Assembly (NCBI GenBank): GCA_036852015.1
Contig: JAANDG010000223.1
Span: 1 to 64,000 of the forward strand
Direction of reading: 5' to 3'
DNA length: 64,000 nucleotides
From: Pelodera strongyloides
Taxonomy: Eukaryota > Nematoda > Chromadorea > Rhabditida > Rhabditidae
Shown: positions 45,501-53,681 of the stretch, one piece after another
Numbering within the stretch: the stretch's first letter is position 1
Layout of the letters: every line of letters begins with the position of its first letter
The notes under the pieces: model-generated
Database searches by the model: none
What the model was told of the DNA's origin: nothing
The model's input: the letters and a program-made list of their open reading frames with translations, nothing else
Program-made: the position numbers and the translations under genes

Positions 45501-48287
45501 TTTTAATTTATTCACTATCCATTTGCCTTCACTGTACTTGCGCACAAAAAAAACGCGCTGCAAATTAGCATAAGCAAATCACTTTGCGTACTTTGAAAAC
45601 GTCAAGTGTTTCGGGGTGTACTCTTTCTTATTAGTAGACAACCTCGAAACCTATTTATTTTCCCTCAATGGATGTGCTTGAGTGTTTGCTTTCTAATTGA
45701 GTTCAAAAGGTGTGACTCATAAAAAAATGAAGAATTTTTGTGTTTCCTCAAGTATATGTATAGTATGACTCAAACTGTAAATTCAAGTGGTGTGTATGTA
45801 GATTTTAATGAGGTCGAGGTATAAGATTAGTAATCTTAGACACTAAAAGACCTAAAAATCATGTCGATTGTGGACCATATTTGGGGAGAAAAACAAACAC
45901 TTGCAAACTGTTGATAACTAATTCCTGTCAGATTCTTGTTCAAATTCACATATTCAGGGCGCCATCTTTTTTCCTCAATACTTTTAAAACTTCACCGGCG
46001 GGTGCTTCCATTATGGGATTGAACTGTGCATATATGTAGAACCTTTAGGTTTCATGTTTCCCTTTTTGTGAGGTAAACAAGAGAAGGAGAGAGATGTCTT
46101 TTCCACAATTTACAACCATTTATAAGACTTTGGGTTGCTTTTTAGAATTTAGTAAAACGTCAGCAAATTTACTTGGCAGCAGTTCTAATTTGGAATAGCT
46201 ACCGTACACTGCCGTGCTTCAACCTGGATACCTATTCCCTTTAATACAAGCAAAGACTCAGCAACCCTTGTTAATCATTTCATTTCTCACGAATTTCGTA
46301 TCGTACGTTGCAAAAATGTGTCTTTTTGGTTGAAATGAAATCGGAGTCTGCATTTAACCTTCGCACTCTTTTTGGTTTCCAGTTGACTGCACCGAGATAG
46401 CACCGTTCTAAACCACACGTCTATAGAAAGGTATGGAATAGAGAGGAGAGAGAGAGAGAGAGATGAACGTGTGAGATACAGATACGAAATGCAGAAATTA
46501 AGAGGGGAGAGAGAGAGGGAGAGAGGGACTCGAGACTCCACAGAGAGAATTCAGAGAGAATTCAAAGAGTGATGGAAAGAGAAAGTTCAGAGAGATTCAC
46601 ACTGAGTTATGCATAGACATAGATGAATCATCAAAATAAGTCGCCCTTGTGAAGTTGAATTAGTTTCGTGCATAATATACCGATTTTGATGATTCCTATC
46701 AAAGACTTCATCAAAATGAAAAGGAACATTCCAATGCAGCAAAGTTAATAGGTAATTCTTATTGGCTGCATAACATACTCATACAATACAGTGTCGATTA
46801 GCAAGTAACAGAATATACAATAGTGCAATAAATAGACACAAAAACTTTAGCCAAAAGGCAAATCTGAATAAAATTAGTAAAATAAACGTTACCTCGTCTT
46901 GAATGCCCTGGTCTATCTGGGTCGTCCACCTTGCTGTCATCGTTGAGTTCGTTCAGATACTGAGAAAGACTCGTGTCTGATTGTTTTGACAAAAGTCTTC
47001 CTATCATGCCGGTTTCTGATGGAACTTTTCTCACGGTAATCGTTGGAGACACCTCCTTCTGGAATAAATTAGCATATTTGTTGGTGACACCGTAGGTAGT
47101 TGAGTAAGCATACACTGGCTCCACTAGGGTAAACTTGTATCTTGATACCTCTTTCGGCGAATCTACCCGATTTAATAGTAGTCTTCATAACCTGTTAACT
47201 GTAGCTGCATATTATGTACAAGGTACATTCATGACTTATACTAGTCTGCAAAACTGCATTCAATGCGGCCTATGCCTATAGCAATTCACCATTTCTATAT
47301 TGTTAAGACATTCAACATCGGGATCTATGAGGTATATGAGTATGCAAACATATTATCACAAGTAACTTGTTGCTTATCAACCCTTCATTCATATTATTGA
47401 TACACACATTTTATGTGTTAATAAATATTTAAATATTTAATAACTAACTGAGTATTGATTGATCCTTTCCAATGCAGTGCCGATCATTCCTCCCCTTTCT
47501 GCATGGCCAACTTTGTCATCTGGATCGATTAGAACTTTCTGAAAATCGATATTTTGAAAACTTTTAGAAGTTTTTACGGCTCGCCTACACTGTAAAATGT
47601 GACCCACAAAACCAGTGTGCTCGCGTGACCTGGCGAATGCTTGGCGCATGAAAAGGTGCGCGCGGCGTGAGGTGAGCACTCGTCTTTTTCATGGCGTGCT
47701 CCATCACATCGTATGTATCGTTAGCGCTTGTAGCGTAGCGTATATAGCGTAGCGTAACAATAAAGCGTAAAGTTACGCCCATTGCCCACCGAAATATGCG
47801 TGTATCCATTGTCCAAAGCACTTCCAATCATTCCAGTTCTACTCAATTGATCTTTTCTGTCTTCTTCTATCGCTTCTAATGTCTCTCTCATTTCGTCCAG
47901 AGCCTTCGCCAAGATTCCTGGCTTATCCTCCACACTGAATAATTAAAGTTATACATTAATTAGCTTCTGCTCACTTAATATTATCATCTACACATTTTTC
48001 TCGTTGAAAAGCGAAAGTCTTGGCAAAAGTTTCTGACAACATAAATACGGAAAAATCATTTGGTTCTAGCACGGAAAAATCAAATGGGGAATCTCACAGG
48101 GTCGAAAAACCTGATATTCCATATATATGTACTCAATAAAGTGAGCAAATTAATTAATTAATTAATAAACGCACTCCGTTTCCGTTCCCTCTTTCCCGTC
48201 CCATCTATGGTTTGCATTACCATCCGACCATAGGGCTGAGGCTATTATACCCCTCGGTTTACCAGTGTCAGCGGCGTTTGGCTCCAT
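24126..48287 (-). CDS. trp-4: TRP-4 / NOMPC (TRPN) mechanosensory cation channel, 48 exons
   Basis: Forty-eight phase-consistent exons give about 1,803 residues, near the roughly 1,900 known for C. elegans TRP-4. Order: a distinctive N-terminal region (residues 1-274), ankyrin repeats (about 275-1302), linker (about 1303-1423), transmembrane pore domain, and TRP box with a short C-terminal tail. Diagnostic stretches are LHLAAxxGH ankyrin cores, LLCPPAWFYFSLPLD, LFGPWAIII, the pore-helix FFSLFGL, INLLIAMMSDTY and the TRP-box segment EWKFGRA. TRPN channels are force-gated non-selective cation channels in touch and proprioceptive neurons; the long ankyrin spring ties the pore to microtubules. 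The start ATG (48287) follows an AT-rich leader with no nearby acceptor. Exon lists are in the block entries. The last two exons are the least certain part. Confidence 0.93.
24278..24525. repeat. Dispersed repeat R3, copy A
   Basis: About 250 bp that recurs inverted at 41187-41424. Shared words include GGCTCACGCCGCCTGAGGCG, AATTGCATATGCATACTTCG and CCGTAACGCACATCGGTATG. It lies in the last trp-4 intron. No ORF or clear target duplication seen. Confidence 0.8.
24705..24780. repeat. CT-rich microsatellite at the trp-4 exon 47 donor
   Basis: TCTTTCTCTTTC repeats begin immediately downstream of the exon 47 donor on the minus strand; read through, they would encode an ERE/KRK tail. Confidence 0.85.
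25075..25200 (+). repeat. Dispersed repeat R2, copy a
   Basis: About 125 bp containing GACGTCGAGCAATTTGTCAT, GTCGCCTACTGCTCAG and CCCTTGAATAAAGGTGCA. Further copies at 26724-26860, 36605-36725 (plus) and 33020-33140, 38205-38350, 50668-50815 (minus). It lies in a trp-4 intron. Confidence 0.75.
25700..26298 (+). mobile_element. 5'-truncated CR1/jockey-type LINE fragment
   Basis: An open frame (in frame to the stop at 26155-26157) matches the C-terminal end of non-LTR reverse transcriptases: LAYSLYVRSILESGSVVFSP then DRIQRTFTKRIF and LLKLDTLDNRRRKADARML, the usual YVRPILEYGS...LERVQRRFTKRI...LGLxTLExRR pattern. It is followed by about 140 bp of 3' UTR and a short (TGTTA)n tail at 26275-26297, the kind of terminal microsatellite used by CR1-like elements. 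The start boundary is approximate. It sits antisense in the trp-4 intron between exons 45 and 46. Only the end of the RT region is present, so it is dead. Confidence 0.8.
26724..26860 (+). repeat. Dispersed repeat R2, copy b
   Basis: Closest to copy a: GACGTCGAGCAATTTGTCAT, GTCGCCTACTGCTCAGGA, then CTTGAATAAAGTTGCACGC and GAAGCGTAAAA. trp-4 intron 43. Confidence 0.8.
27420..27512. repeat. CT-rich microsatellite
   Basis: Interrupted CT/TCTCTT tract inside the trp-4 intron between exons 41 and 42. Confidence 0.85.
28975..29530. mobile_element. Fold-back element with phased GCATGCATGC arms
   Basis: Two arms (about 28975-29060 and 29410-29525) are related in inverted orientation. The right arm has GCATGCATG(C) starting at 29414, 29439, 29462, 29485 and 29509 (steps of 25, 23, 23, 24 bp). 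The left arm has GCATGCATGC at 28997, GCATGCATG at 29025 and GCATGC at 29052. Shared spacers include GTCATTT and CGTCA. AT-rich centre without ORF. It lies in the trp-4 intron just before the first membrane helix exon. Confidence 0.75.
29655..30814 (-). other. trp-4: TRP-4 linker between ankyrin and pore domains (exons 34-36)
   Basis: Exons 30701-30814, 30113-30277, 29655-29738. Encodes the TRPN linker with the segments SPAPIETAVKLSSLY, EKERARDL, DVLIENEQKEVVSYA and VQRYLTEIWTARVDWSFGK, which lead into the first membrane helix. In NOMPC this region forms helices that couple the ankyrin spring to the TRP domain (family knowledge). Confidence 0.9.
30901..31072. mobile_element. Palindromic MITE, copy 6 (diverged left end)
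   Basis: About 170 bp; right end GGTATTTCGCTTTAA, left arm CTAAATACCCGCCGGTTTTT with a decayed terminus. It fills most of the 292-bp trp-4 intron between exons 33 and 34. Confidence 0.85.
31894..32749. mobile_element. Non-autonomous DNA transposon with ~135-bp terminal inverted repeats
   Basis: Left end CAATATTACGCACCACCAC and right end GTGGTGGTGCGTAATATTG are reverse complements, and the match runs about 135 bp through repeated AAACCGCAT words (left arm to about 32030, right arm from about 32610). No ORF of transposase size. It lies in the trp-4 intron between exons 30 and 31 and carries another palindromic element inside (32079-32248). No clear target-site duplication by eye. Confidence 0.88.
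32079..32248. mobile_element. Nested palindromic element, variant family (TTAAAGCGAAATGCTAGCC)
   Basis: 170 bp: TTAAAGCGAAATGCTAGCC at the left, GGCTAGCATTTCGCTTTAA at the right; the centre is a near-perfect palindrome around GATTGCCGTGGACGATC. It shares the outer TTAAAGCGAAAT with the main MITE family but has a different interior. Inserted inside the 856-bp element, so it is younger than that element. Confidence 0.88.
33020..33140 (-). repeat. Dispersed repeat R2, copy c (diverged)
   Basis: CTCCTTTATTCAAGTGTGTC then a weaker match through GAGCAGAGATCCCGAGCAGG and ACGAGTTCCAGA. trp-4 intron 29. Confidence 0.55.
33989..34406. mobile_element. Fold-back element with TTAAAGGGTCAGGCCC ends
   Basis: 418 bp. 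Left TTAAAGGGTCAGGCCCATTT and right AAATGGGCCTGACCCTTTAA are reverse complements, and homology continues through ATGGAGAATCAG/CTGATTCTCCAT and the TAGTAGGATA region to about 120 bp per arm. The central part holds a second inverted pair around GCCACGCCC/GGGCGTGGC. No ORF. It lies in the trp-4 intron between exons 26 and 27. A lone end of the same sequence occurs at 62822. Confidence 0.88.
36110..36280. repeat. CT-rich microsatellite with a tandem super-unit
   Basis: CT runs interrupted by a repeated longer unit (CTTTTCTTCTCTGCTA appears at about 36091 and 36169, with CTGCCTCCCTCCTT following), in the trp-4 intron between exons 21 and 22. Confidence 0.9.
36605..36725 (+). repeat. Dispersed repeat R2, copy d
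   Basis: GCGTCGCCTACTGCTCAGGA, CCCTTGAATAACGGTGCACG, TTTTGAAGTGTAAAAACAAA. It starts about 8 bp from the 3' splice site of trp-4 exon 21. Confidence 0.75.
38205..38350 (-). repeat. Dispersed repeat R2, copy e
   Basis: Inverted: TTTTACGCTTCAAGAACGTG, CTTTATTCAAGGGTGAAAAT, GAGCAGTAGGCGACGAGTTC, AAATTGCTCGACCTCTTCGG. trp-4 intron 16. Confidence 0.78.
41187..41424. repeat. Dispersed repeat R3, copy B (inverted relative to copy A)
   Basis: Reverse complement of the 24278-24525 repeat over nearly its whole length, in the trp-4 intron between exons 10 and 11. The pair lies 17 kb apart in opposite orientation. Confidence 0.8.
42437..42558. repeat. (GA)n microsatellite, about 120 bp
   Basis: Nearly pure GA repeat that begins, on the minus strand, 14 bases after the donor of trp-4 exon 9. 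Confidence 0.95.
42731..42910. mobile_element. Palindromic MITE, copy 7, next to trp-4 exon 9 acceptor
   Basis: 180 bp, TTAAAGCGAACTACCGGCCG ... CCGGTATTTCGCTTTAA. Its end lies 13 bp from the AG of the exon 9 3' splice site (minus strand reads CGCTTTAATGTAGGATCTTT then AG). Confidence 0.9.
43818..44000. mobile_element. Palindromic MITE, copy 8, next to trp-4 exon 7 acceptor
   Basis: About 183 bp, TTAAAGCGATATACCGGCCG ... CGGTATTTCTCTTTTA (decayed right terminus). It ends 17 bp from the AG of the exon 7 3' splice site. Confidence 0.88.
44457..44639. mobile_element. Palindromic MITE, copy 9, next to trp-4 exon 6 acceptor
   Basis: 183 bp, TTAAAGCGAAATACCGGCCG ... GGCCGGTATTTCGCTTTAA. It ends 8 bp from the AG of the exon 6 3' splice site (minus strand CGCTTTAATATATAC then AG). 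Confidence 0.9.
44640..44735 (+). repeat. Direct repeat R4, copy A
   Basis: GAGGTCGAGGCATAAGACTA, AATCTTAGACACTAAAGGAC and TTTGGGGAGAAAAACAAAC recur at 45809-45920 in the same orientation. Copy A lacks an internal stretch of about 25 bp present in copy B. Confidence 0.8.
45809..45920 (+). repeat. Direct repeat R4, copy B
   Basis: GAGGTCGAGGTATAAGATTA, AATCTTAGACACTAAAAGAC and TTTGGGGAGAAAAACAAAC, with an internal segment (AAAATCATGTCGATTGTGGA) missing from copy A. trp-4 intron between exons 4 and 5. Confidence 0.8.
46440..46535. repeat. GA-rich low-complexity tract
   Basis: Two GAGAGAG runs with a short unique segment between, followed by a local repeat of CAGAGAGAATTCAGAGAGAA type. trp-4 intron 4. 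Confidence 0.8.
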
Positions 48288-49158
48288 TATTGATTGAATA
48301 TTGGTAATCAATAAGTAGATAATAATCAAAATATAATTCAATTGAAACTAGGGCATTTTCTTCTGAAGTAGGCAGAATATTTCTACTCTGAAATAATAAC
48401 ATTTGTAAACTTTAGTATACGCTTCAGCTTACTGTGTATATTACAAAAAATTAGAATAGGGATAGAGATAGAATATCTGATACAGGATACAGGATACAAT
48501 CAATATTAATTTTAAATTCAACCTCTCTTACACAGAAGTCGCATAATTTTAAAAATAAATTCCGTACATGTGCGAATTACATTCAAAAAAAGCGTCACAC
48601 TAATGGGTTAATAACTTGTCTATCACAGATGTTATGCTGGTTTTTAATAAATGTGTACCATATGTTATTTCTCTAAGTTTAATCTAAGAAAGCTACCGGA
48701 AACTCGTATTTCTTTCTTTGAAAATGTGCCAGGCTAGTATTTCCTTTCTTTTTTTGCTCTCGCAATAGAATTGGCACTTGTTAAATTCAAGTTACAATCG
48801 AAGCATAGCAAGAAGCACGAACGATTGAAATATAGAAAGTAAGCTAAACATGTATTAGCACGATATGGGTAACAAGATATACTGTATTGAAAACTGAACA
48901 GTCAATGTTACGTTGAAATAACCAACTAACTGTCAATTGAAGGGATAAACTACAGTACTCGGTGTAATTAGAACTTAGAACGGTAAGAAGTAACTGGACT
49001 ACTATTAGAATTGGAAACGTTCCTTTCATCTTACTGTCGATGAGACGTAAGATGACTTATGTGTGACTCATGTGCAACCATTAGTTTCTCTAGAAGTTTA
49101 CAACATTGAATATAATGTAGTTGTAGTACTCTTGCTATGCGGTTCAAGGTCTTAACTC

Positions 49159-49640
49159 TTAAAGGGATAGGTTCACCTCGAATTGCACCTTTTTTTATAA
49201 TTTATGTTGATAGTATGACCTATGCCGGTCAAAATGCGAAAATTGCAGTAAATTTACTTTGCTCCCCGTAGTAGGAGAGCTTGCTCAAAAAAAGCTAAAC
49301 TACCTCGAATCTATAAAACAATTGGAGTACCGCAGCCATGGTATGTGGGAAATAGCGCAGGAGGACTGGAGGTGCAGATATTGTTGTGATAGACAGAGGA
49401 TGATAAAAGGCCCTGTATTTCTAGCGTCTCCAGCCCGGCTACGCTATTTCCCACTTACCATGGCTGCGGTACTCCAATTGTTTTATAGATTCGAGGTAGT
49501 TTAGCTTTTTTTGATCAAGCTCTCCTACTACGGGGAGCAAAGGAAATTTACTGCAATTTTCGCATTTTGACCGTCGTAGGTCATACTATCAACATAAATT
49601 ATAAAAAAAGGTGCAATTCGAGGTGAACCTATCCCTTTAA
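49159..49640. mobile_element. 482-bp fold-back element with TTAAAGGGATAGGTTCACC ends
   Basis: Ends TTAAAGGGATAGGTTCACCT and AGGTGAACCTATCCCTTTAA; the arms match for about 200 bp through ATTTACTTTGCTCCCCGTAG, AACTACCTCGAATCTATAAA and GGAGTACCGCAGCCATGGTA, so almost the whole element is one long hairpin with only a few mismatches. No ORF. Confidence 0.92.
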
Positions 49641-50667
49641 CTAAAACACGACACTTGAAACTATTAAATATTCTCGTAGAGGGTGTGTTTTCTGCCGACT
49701 TTCTGCGCGCTCACAAATTAGTAGAAATGATTGAATCATTTAGCTTGCTTTTGTAGAGTTCGAAATTGAGTTCGAATTTAAAATTACAGTCGGGTTAACT
49801 TATGGGTGTGTACACGTCATATCATACACCAATACCTAGGCCCTCATGTGAACGAAGCTTTGCAGTACAAAATGACTCACTACTTGTCCATTGTTGTTAG
49901 AAACGGACGTAAGTAAGTAACTAGCTGATGTGGATTGGAGACCAAACAGGGTAATTATGTATCACGGTTGCAAGCTAGTTTTGATACCACACATGTTTTC
50001 AAATATTATCGAAATAAGAAGGTACACAACCTAACTAACACTGCAAAGAACACTGGTAAAGAAAGGCTCAAATTGCAAGCAAAATGAGCAAAGTAGGAAA
50101 GTCACGGGTTAAATATAGGTCTTTAAGTTTCGATGTTTATATGTTTTTTAAGTTCGAGGCTAAATATAGGTTCGAGCCCAAAAGAGTAACTTCGAAAGCC
50201 ATTCTAGTGAATGTATCTCCGTTCTCTGAGCATAGACGTCTATAATAGTTTTGACTACCTTTGGCCCTACCTACTTTTTGGGGCGCTTTTCGTATATATA
50301 AGGGGTCCCAGGGTCCCAATGCTTTATACCGGAAACCGAGTTCTCAGGCACCTGGCGGGCGGTCAATCGTGGCATTATCAAACACACCCCCAACTACTAT
50401 ATAGCAGATTTTCTTTAGAATATCATACTTGGCAAGAGTCCAAAATTGGGGCCTTTAGAGGAATAAAGCACAAAGAACGCATAGGACAAGCATTCAGTAG
50501 GGGTAGGGAGTAACAATTATATGCACAGTGAGAATACTACACAAATCATCGATCAGAGATATTAGTTTACGAAGATAGAAAATCTTCTTAAGGCAGATCG
50601 AGGAGTCGGAGAACATAGTCTTATTGTACCTACTACACGAACATGCACAAATGTATTTTATAAATAT

Positions 50668-50815
50668 TTTTACGCTTCAAGTGTGTGCTCCTTTATTCAG
50701 AGGTGGTTCAGTACGGTGTTTCAAAGCGTATGGCTGTTCCGCAGAGGCCCTAATCCTAAGTAGTATGCGACGAGTTCCAGAAAACAAATTTCTCGACGTC
50801 TTCGAACCAGGTTGT
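50668..50815 (-). repeat. Dispersed repeat R2, copy f (diverged)
   Basis: ACGCTTCAAGTGTGTGCTCC, TTTATTCAGAGG, GCGACGAGTTCCAGAAAAC and CTCGACGTCTTCG. Confidence 0.6.
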
Positions 50816-51199
50816 AGATTTTATGTACAGGTAAATAAGTGCTTTGCGGGGACGTGTTATTACCTATTGTACTTCTGATGATATGATGGTAACATCCAAA
50901 GTTCCAAAGCCACTTACTATTGTACTGCACTAGTACTGGGGATAGCGCAATATTACTTTTTTTTGTTCGCTTAATTCTACTTGTTTTTTCCTGTGTTTAT
51001 TTTTTTCCTGTGTTTATTTTTTACAATAGTAAATTTTTGTTTTTGTATACAAATTGGTTTTTCTTTTTGTTTCACCAAAACTTTTTTGCGTTTACAATAA
51101 ACTACCTGCAGAACGAGTGCCAAGTTATTTCATGGATGCATCAAAAATATTACGGTATCCCTGCCATTGCAGGCTGTTCTACGGTATATTGTTATTCTC

Positions 51200-51370
51200 A
51201 GGTTGTTTTAGGCCCGGGGGCGGGCACTTCAAAATGGACGAGGGCATGCACGGGACGTGTCCTGGGGCTATCGCGGCGCCGGCCCTCGGACATTTCGGGA
51301 TTTCGGAGGGGCCTAGCAAGGGCTTTTGAAGGGCTTTTTGGGAAGGGCCTTTGAAGGGCTTTTTTTAGAC
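51200..51370. other. GC-rich patch with GGGCTTTTTG/AAGGGC repeats
   Basis: GCCCGGGGGCGGGC, then TTGAAGGGCTTTTTGGGAAG and a second TTTGAAGGGCTTTTTT. A loosely related patch in inverse orientation sits at 53936-54066 (CCCTTCAAATACCCTTCACC). Probably a decayed repeat. Confidence 0.4.
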
Positions 51371-51483
51371 GGGCCTACCCGGGGTAAAAAACGCTACACA
51401 ATACCACAAATATCGCAAACATGCACAAACAACAGTAATATACAATAGTTTATTAGAAAATAACACAATACTGGCAATAAATA

Positions 51484-51547
51484 ACAAAATAAGGGCGTTA
51501 AATATGAATTTAAAAAAATAAGGGCGTTAAATATGAATTTAAAAAAG
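51484..51547 (+). repeat. Tandem duplication, ~31-bp unit x2
   Basis: AATAAGGGCGTTAAATATGA followed by ATTTAAAAAA occurs twice head to tail. Confidence 0.9.
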
Positions 51548-52073
51548 GCTAACGTTGGAACGTCTTACATCTAAGCAGTCACGTATAATTACACAGAAGG
51601 TTTAAAAAAGACTAATTATAAGATTGCCCTGACATGTTGAAAATGGGAACTACAAAGCTAGGCGGTCTTTGAAATCGTTATAAGTAGCGACAAGCGCAGA
51701 TGATAACATTCGTGAGAAAAGGATATAGATGGTGGACTATGTGACCTAAGCATGTGAATAGGATTAAAGTGTCGATAAAACTCAAAGAACTCAAATAAGA
51801 ACACTAAGAAAAGTGGTTAAAAAAGGAAAGAAAAAAGTAATCACTTAAGCTGACCATACCACCGGGTTTTAATTGAATAAACAGTTACATAATGTTCTTG
51901 AATGCTCGTCTGATCCCACATTGCCCTTGCCCTAATCGCTCGCAGTAGTAATTCCCACACGAGATAGAAACGTGAATACGGCATTCAGCAACCTAAAAAC
52001 AATTGGTGAATTTGGTGCACGGGAACGATATGATATTGAAAATGGAGATGTAATGGACATATTTTGAAATTTC

Positions 52074-52346
52074 AGTGCGCGTTCGGGATGAGTTTTCCGA
52101 AAGGTTCTCATGCAAACTCATCGATCGGGATGGTCATGGACATTTCGGAAACGTTCTAATGCTAGAAGGCAAAAAAAAAATACAGTATGAATTAGCCTGC
52201 AAACCTTGCTAATTTGTACTTTCCATCTTAATTCATACTGTATTTTTTTGCCTTCTTCTAGCATTAGAACGTTTCCGAAATGTCCATCCCGATCGATGAA
52301 TTTGCATTAGGACCTTTCGGAAAACGCATCCCGGACGCGCCCTAGC
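52074..52346. mobile_element. Fold-back element (~270 bp)
   Basis: Arms related as inverted repeats: GCGCGTTCGGGATGAGTTTT / AAAACGCATCCCGGACGCGC, CATCGATCGGGATGG / CCATCCCGATCGATG, ACATTTCGGAAACGTTCTAA / TTAGAACGTTTCCGAAATGT, and GGCAAAAAAAAAATACAGTATGAATTA on the centre side. Short AT-rich loop near 52195-52225. No ORF. Confidence 0.85.
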
Positions 52347-52801
52347 ATTATGACCCTTTCGATGAACAACGATTGCCCACTCATGAAATTATTTTGGCTG
52401 CACGATGTCTAGAACAGGAGCCAGAGAGAGAGACGCTATCAAGACTAGCATAAGTGTATCTTACCATGTCCGTCTAGTGTTACGTCCATCCCTTTGGCTA
52501 GTGCAACATTTTCCAGTGATCATGTCCATCCATCTATATCTATTTTACCAAGTGTGACACAACTGTCGTACATCCATGCTTCTACACGCGAGCGCAGCGC
52601 ATGGCCTCACTCCTAAAACAAACATATAAATAACTGGATAGTGTTGTCATTTTTAAATGGAAGTATGGTTACTACGTAAGTTTTCAAAGCGAGACAATAC
52701 GATTTTTTTAGAGAATTCACGTGTAGCCATTGACGGATCCCACAATTTGAGACGTATCTGTAGAACACGACGTTGAATAACAGCATGTCCATTCAACAAT
52801 G

Positions 52802-53681
52802 CTAACAGACCAGTTGTAACGTCGAAATAGAAAGCAGCCCCGTTTCGGAGTACAGATCCTGAACGAAACGAAACGGATTTTTGCCTAATTCTTTTTGTAT
52901 CTTGAAACGTCATAACTATCACACCGACCAACAGTCAGTAAGCAGACAATGAAAGTAACATGCTACGGAAAGATACTTACCTCAGCCCTTTTGTGCAGCA
53001 CCTTGAGAGCAACGGTAGCAAGACCAACAGGAAACTGATGCGAATGCAGATCACATTCCATAATTTTAGTCCGTGAGGAGCCAGGACCAGGAGCCTAAAC
53101 GACTCATCCTCAATAGTATATACAATTGCCTTTATCTCAATTTCACTCACGAGTTAAGAAATTCTTCGTCACGTTTTCATATACTTGTCCGTTATGATTT
53201 AGCTGGTACTATTAAACTAAGGAAAAAAACGTACAATGCGAAGGATGACACTGGTATTGCCACATATCTTAACAAGCGTGAATGTAGACGTCACTGAAAA
53301 AATGACACAATTCGACGCTCACTCATAAGAATATGAATCTTCAATGCTTCAATGACGTGGACTTCAAGCCCGACAATTAGAACAGAAACGTCAGAAACGT
53401 GTAACTAACTTTGTTCATTTCACATTTATCCGTGGTCGTAGTAATTCCTCCTTGCATCGTGACTCGTGGCCAGCATTGAGAGTTGAGTACTAGTCCACGT
53501 CCCCAGTCCACGGCAGAAATATAGGCTCAAAAACAAAAGGTTAGAATAGGTGGGGGGGGGGGGGCGGGGCGGCTCGGAAACAAACCAAATAAGCATAGCC
53601 ACAAACTCTTAACGAACCTCGTAACCTTCACTACACAGCACGTCGACCAAATACTTGTCTTGACAGACGATAGAATTAGCG
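52802..53681 (-). CDS. Doubtful multi-exon gene candidate, Cys-containing protein, unrecognised
   Basis: Exon-like segments with good splice sites in one phase chain: 53614-53681 (reads ANSIVCQDKYLVDVLCSEGY), 53412-53525 (YISAVDWGRGLVLNSQCWPR), 52981-53094 (TTTAG acceptor, GAG|GTAAGTAT donor; MECDLHSHQFPVGL) and 52802-52858 (ends STLQLVC then stop). A possible further exon lies at about 53770 (CGSNDIHHDST) after a TTCATTGCAG. No start codon or signal peptide was found in this frame and no family is recognised. The last two segments are also open in a second frame that reads like a hydrophobic leader plus Cys-rich peptide (ISFLLVLLPLLSRCC; WTCCYSTSCSTD), and in a third, so the frame is unsettled. 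It lies between trp-4 and p32. Confidence 0.3.
53552..53571. repeat. Poly-G tract
   Basis: Run of about 12 G followed by CGGGGCGGC in the candidate intron; a likely quadruplex-prone and mis-sequencing-prone site. Confidence 0.85.

Larger units (their letters stand above)
44301..48287 (-). other. trp-4: TRP-4 N-terminal region with a repeated G-M-I-G-x-A-L motif (exons 1-6)
   Basis: Exons 48175-48287, 47790-47934, 47449-47538, 46893-47058, 44939-45099, 44301-44447. The first five each carry one version of a short motif: RGIIASAL, TGMIGSAL, GGMIGTAL, TGMIGRLL and a weaker RGFFTAKM, within otherwise charged, Ser-rich, probably disordered sequence. Exon 6 (LADPQTRLLYLAKRQQW) starts the helical lead-in to the ankyrin domain. 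All joins keep phase (2, 0, 0, 1, 0, 0). The exact N terminus depends on exon 1 being the true first coding exon. Confidence 0.8.
48288..52600. other. Intergenic, repeat-rich, upstream of trp-4
   Basis: Expected to contain the trp-4 promoter. Contents: AT-rich sequence, a 482-bp fold-back (49159-49640), repeat R2 copy f, a GC-rich patch (51200-51370), a tandem duplication (51484-51547) and a second fold-back (52074-52346). No gene recognised; the open frames over 50.9-51.35 kb on the plus strand are compositional. Confidence 0.55.

Noticed and set aside
50920..51354. 144-codon plus-strand open frame
   Set aside because: Phe-rich start from a poly-T region running into a GC-rich repeat patch; no coding signature.
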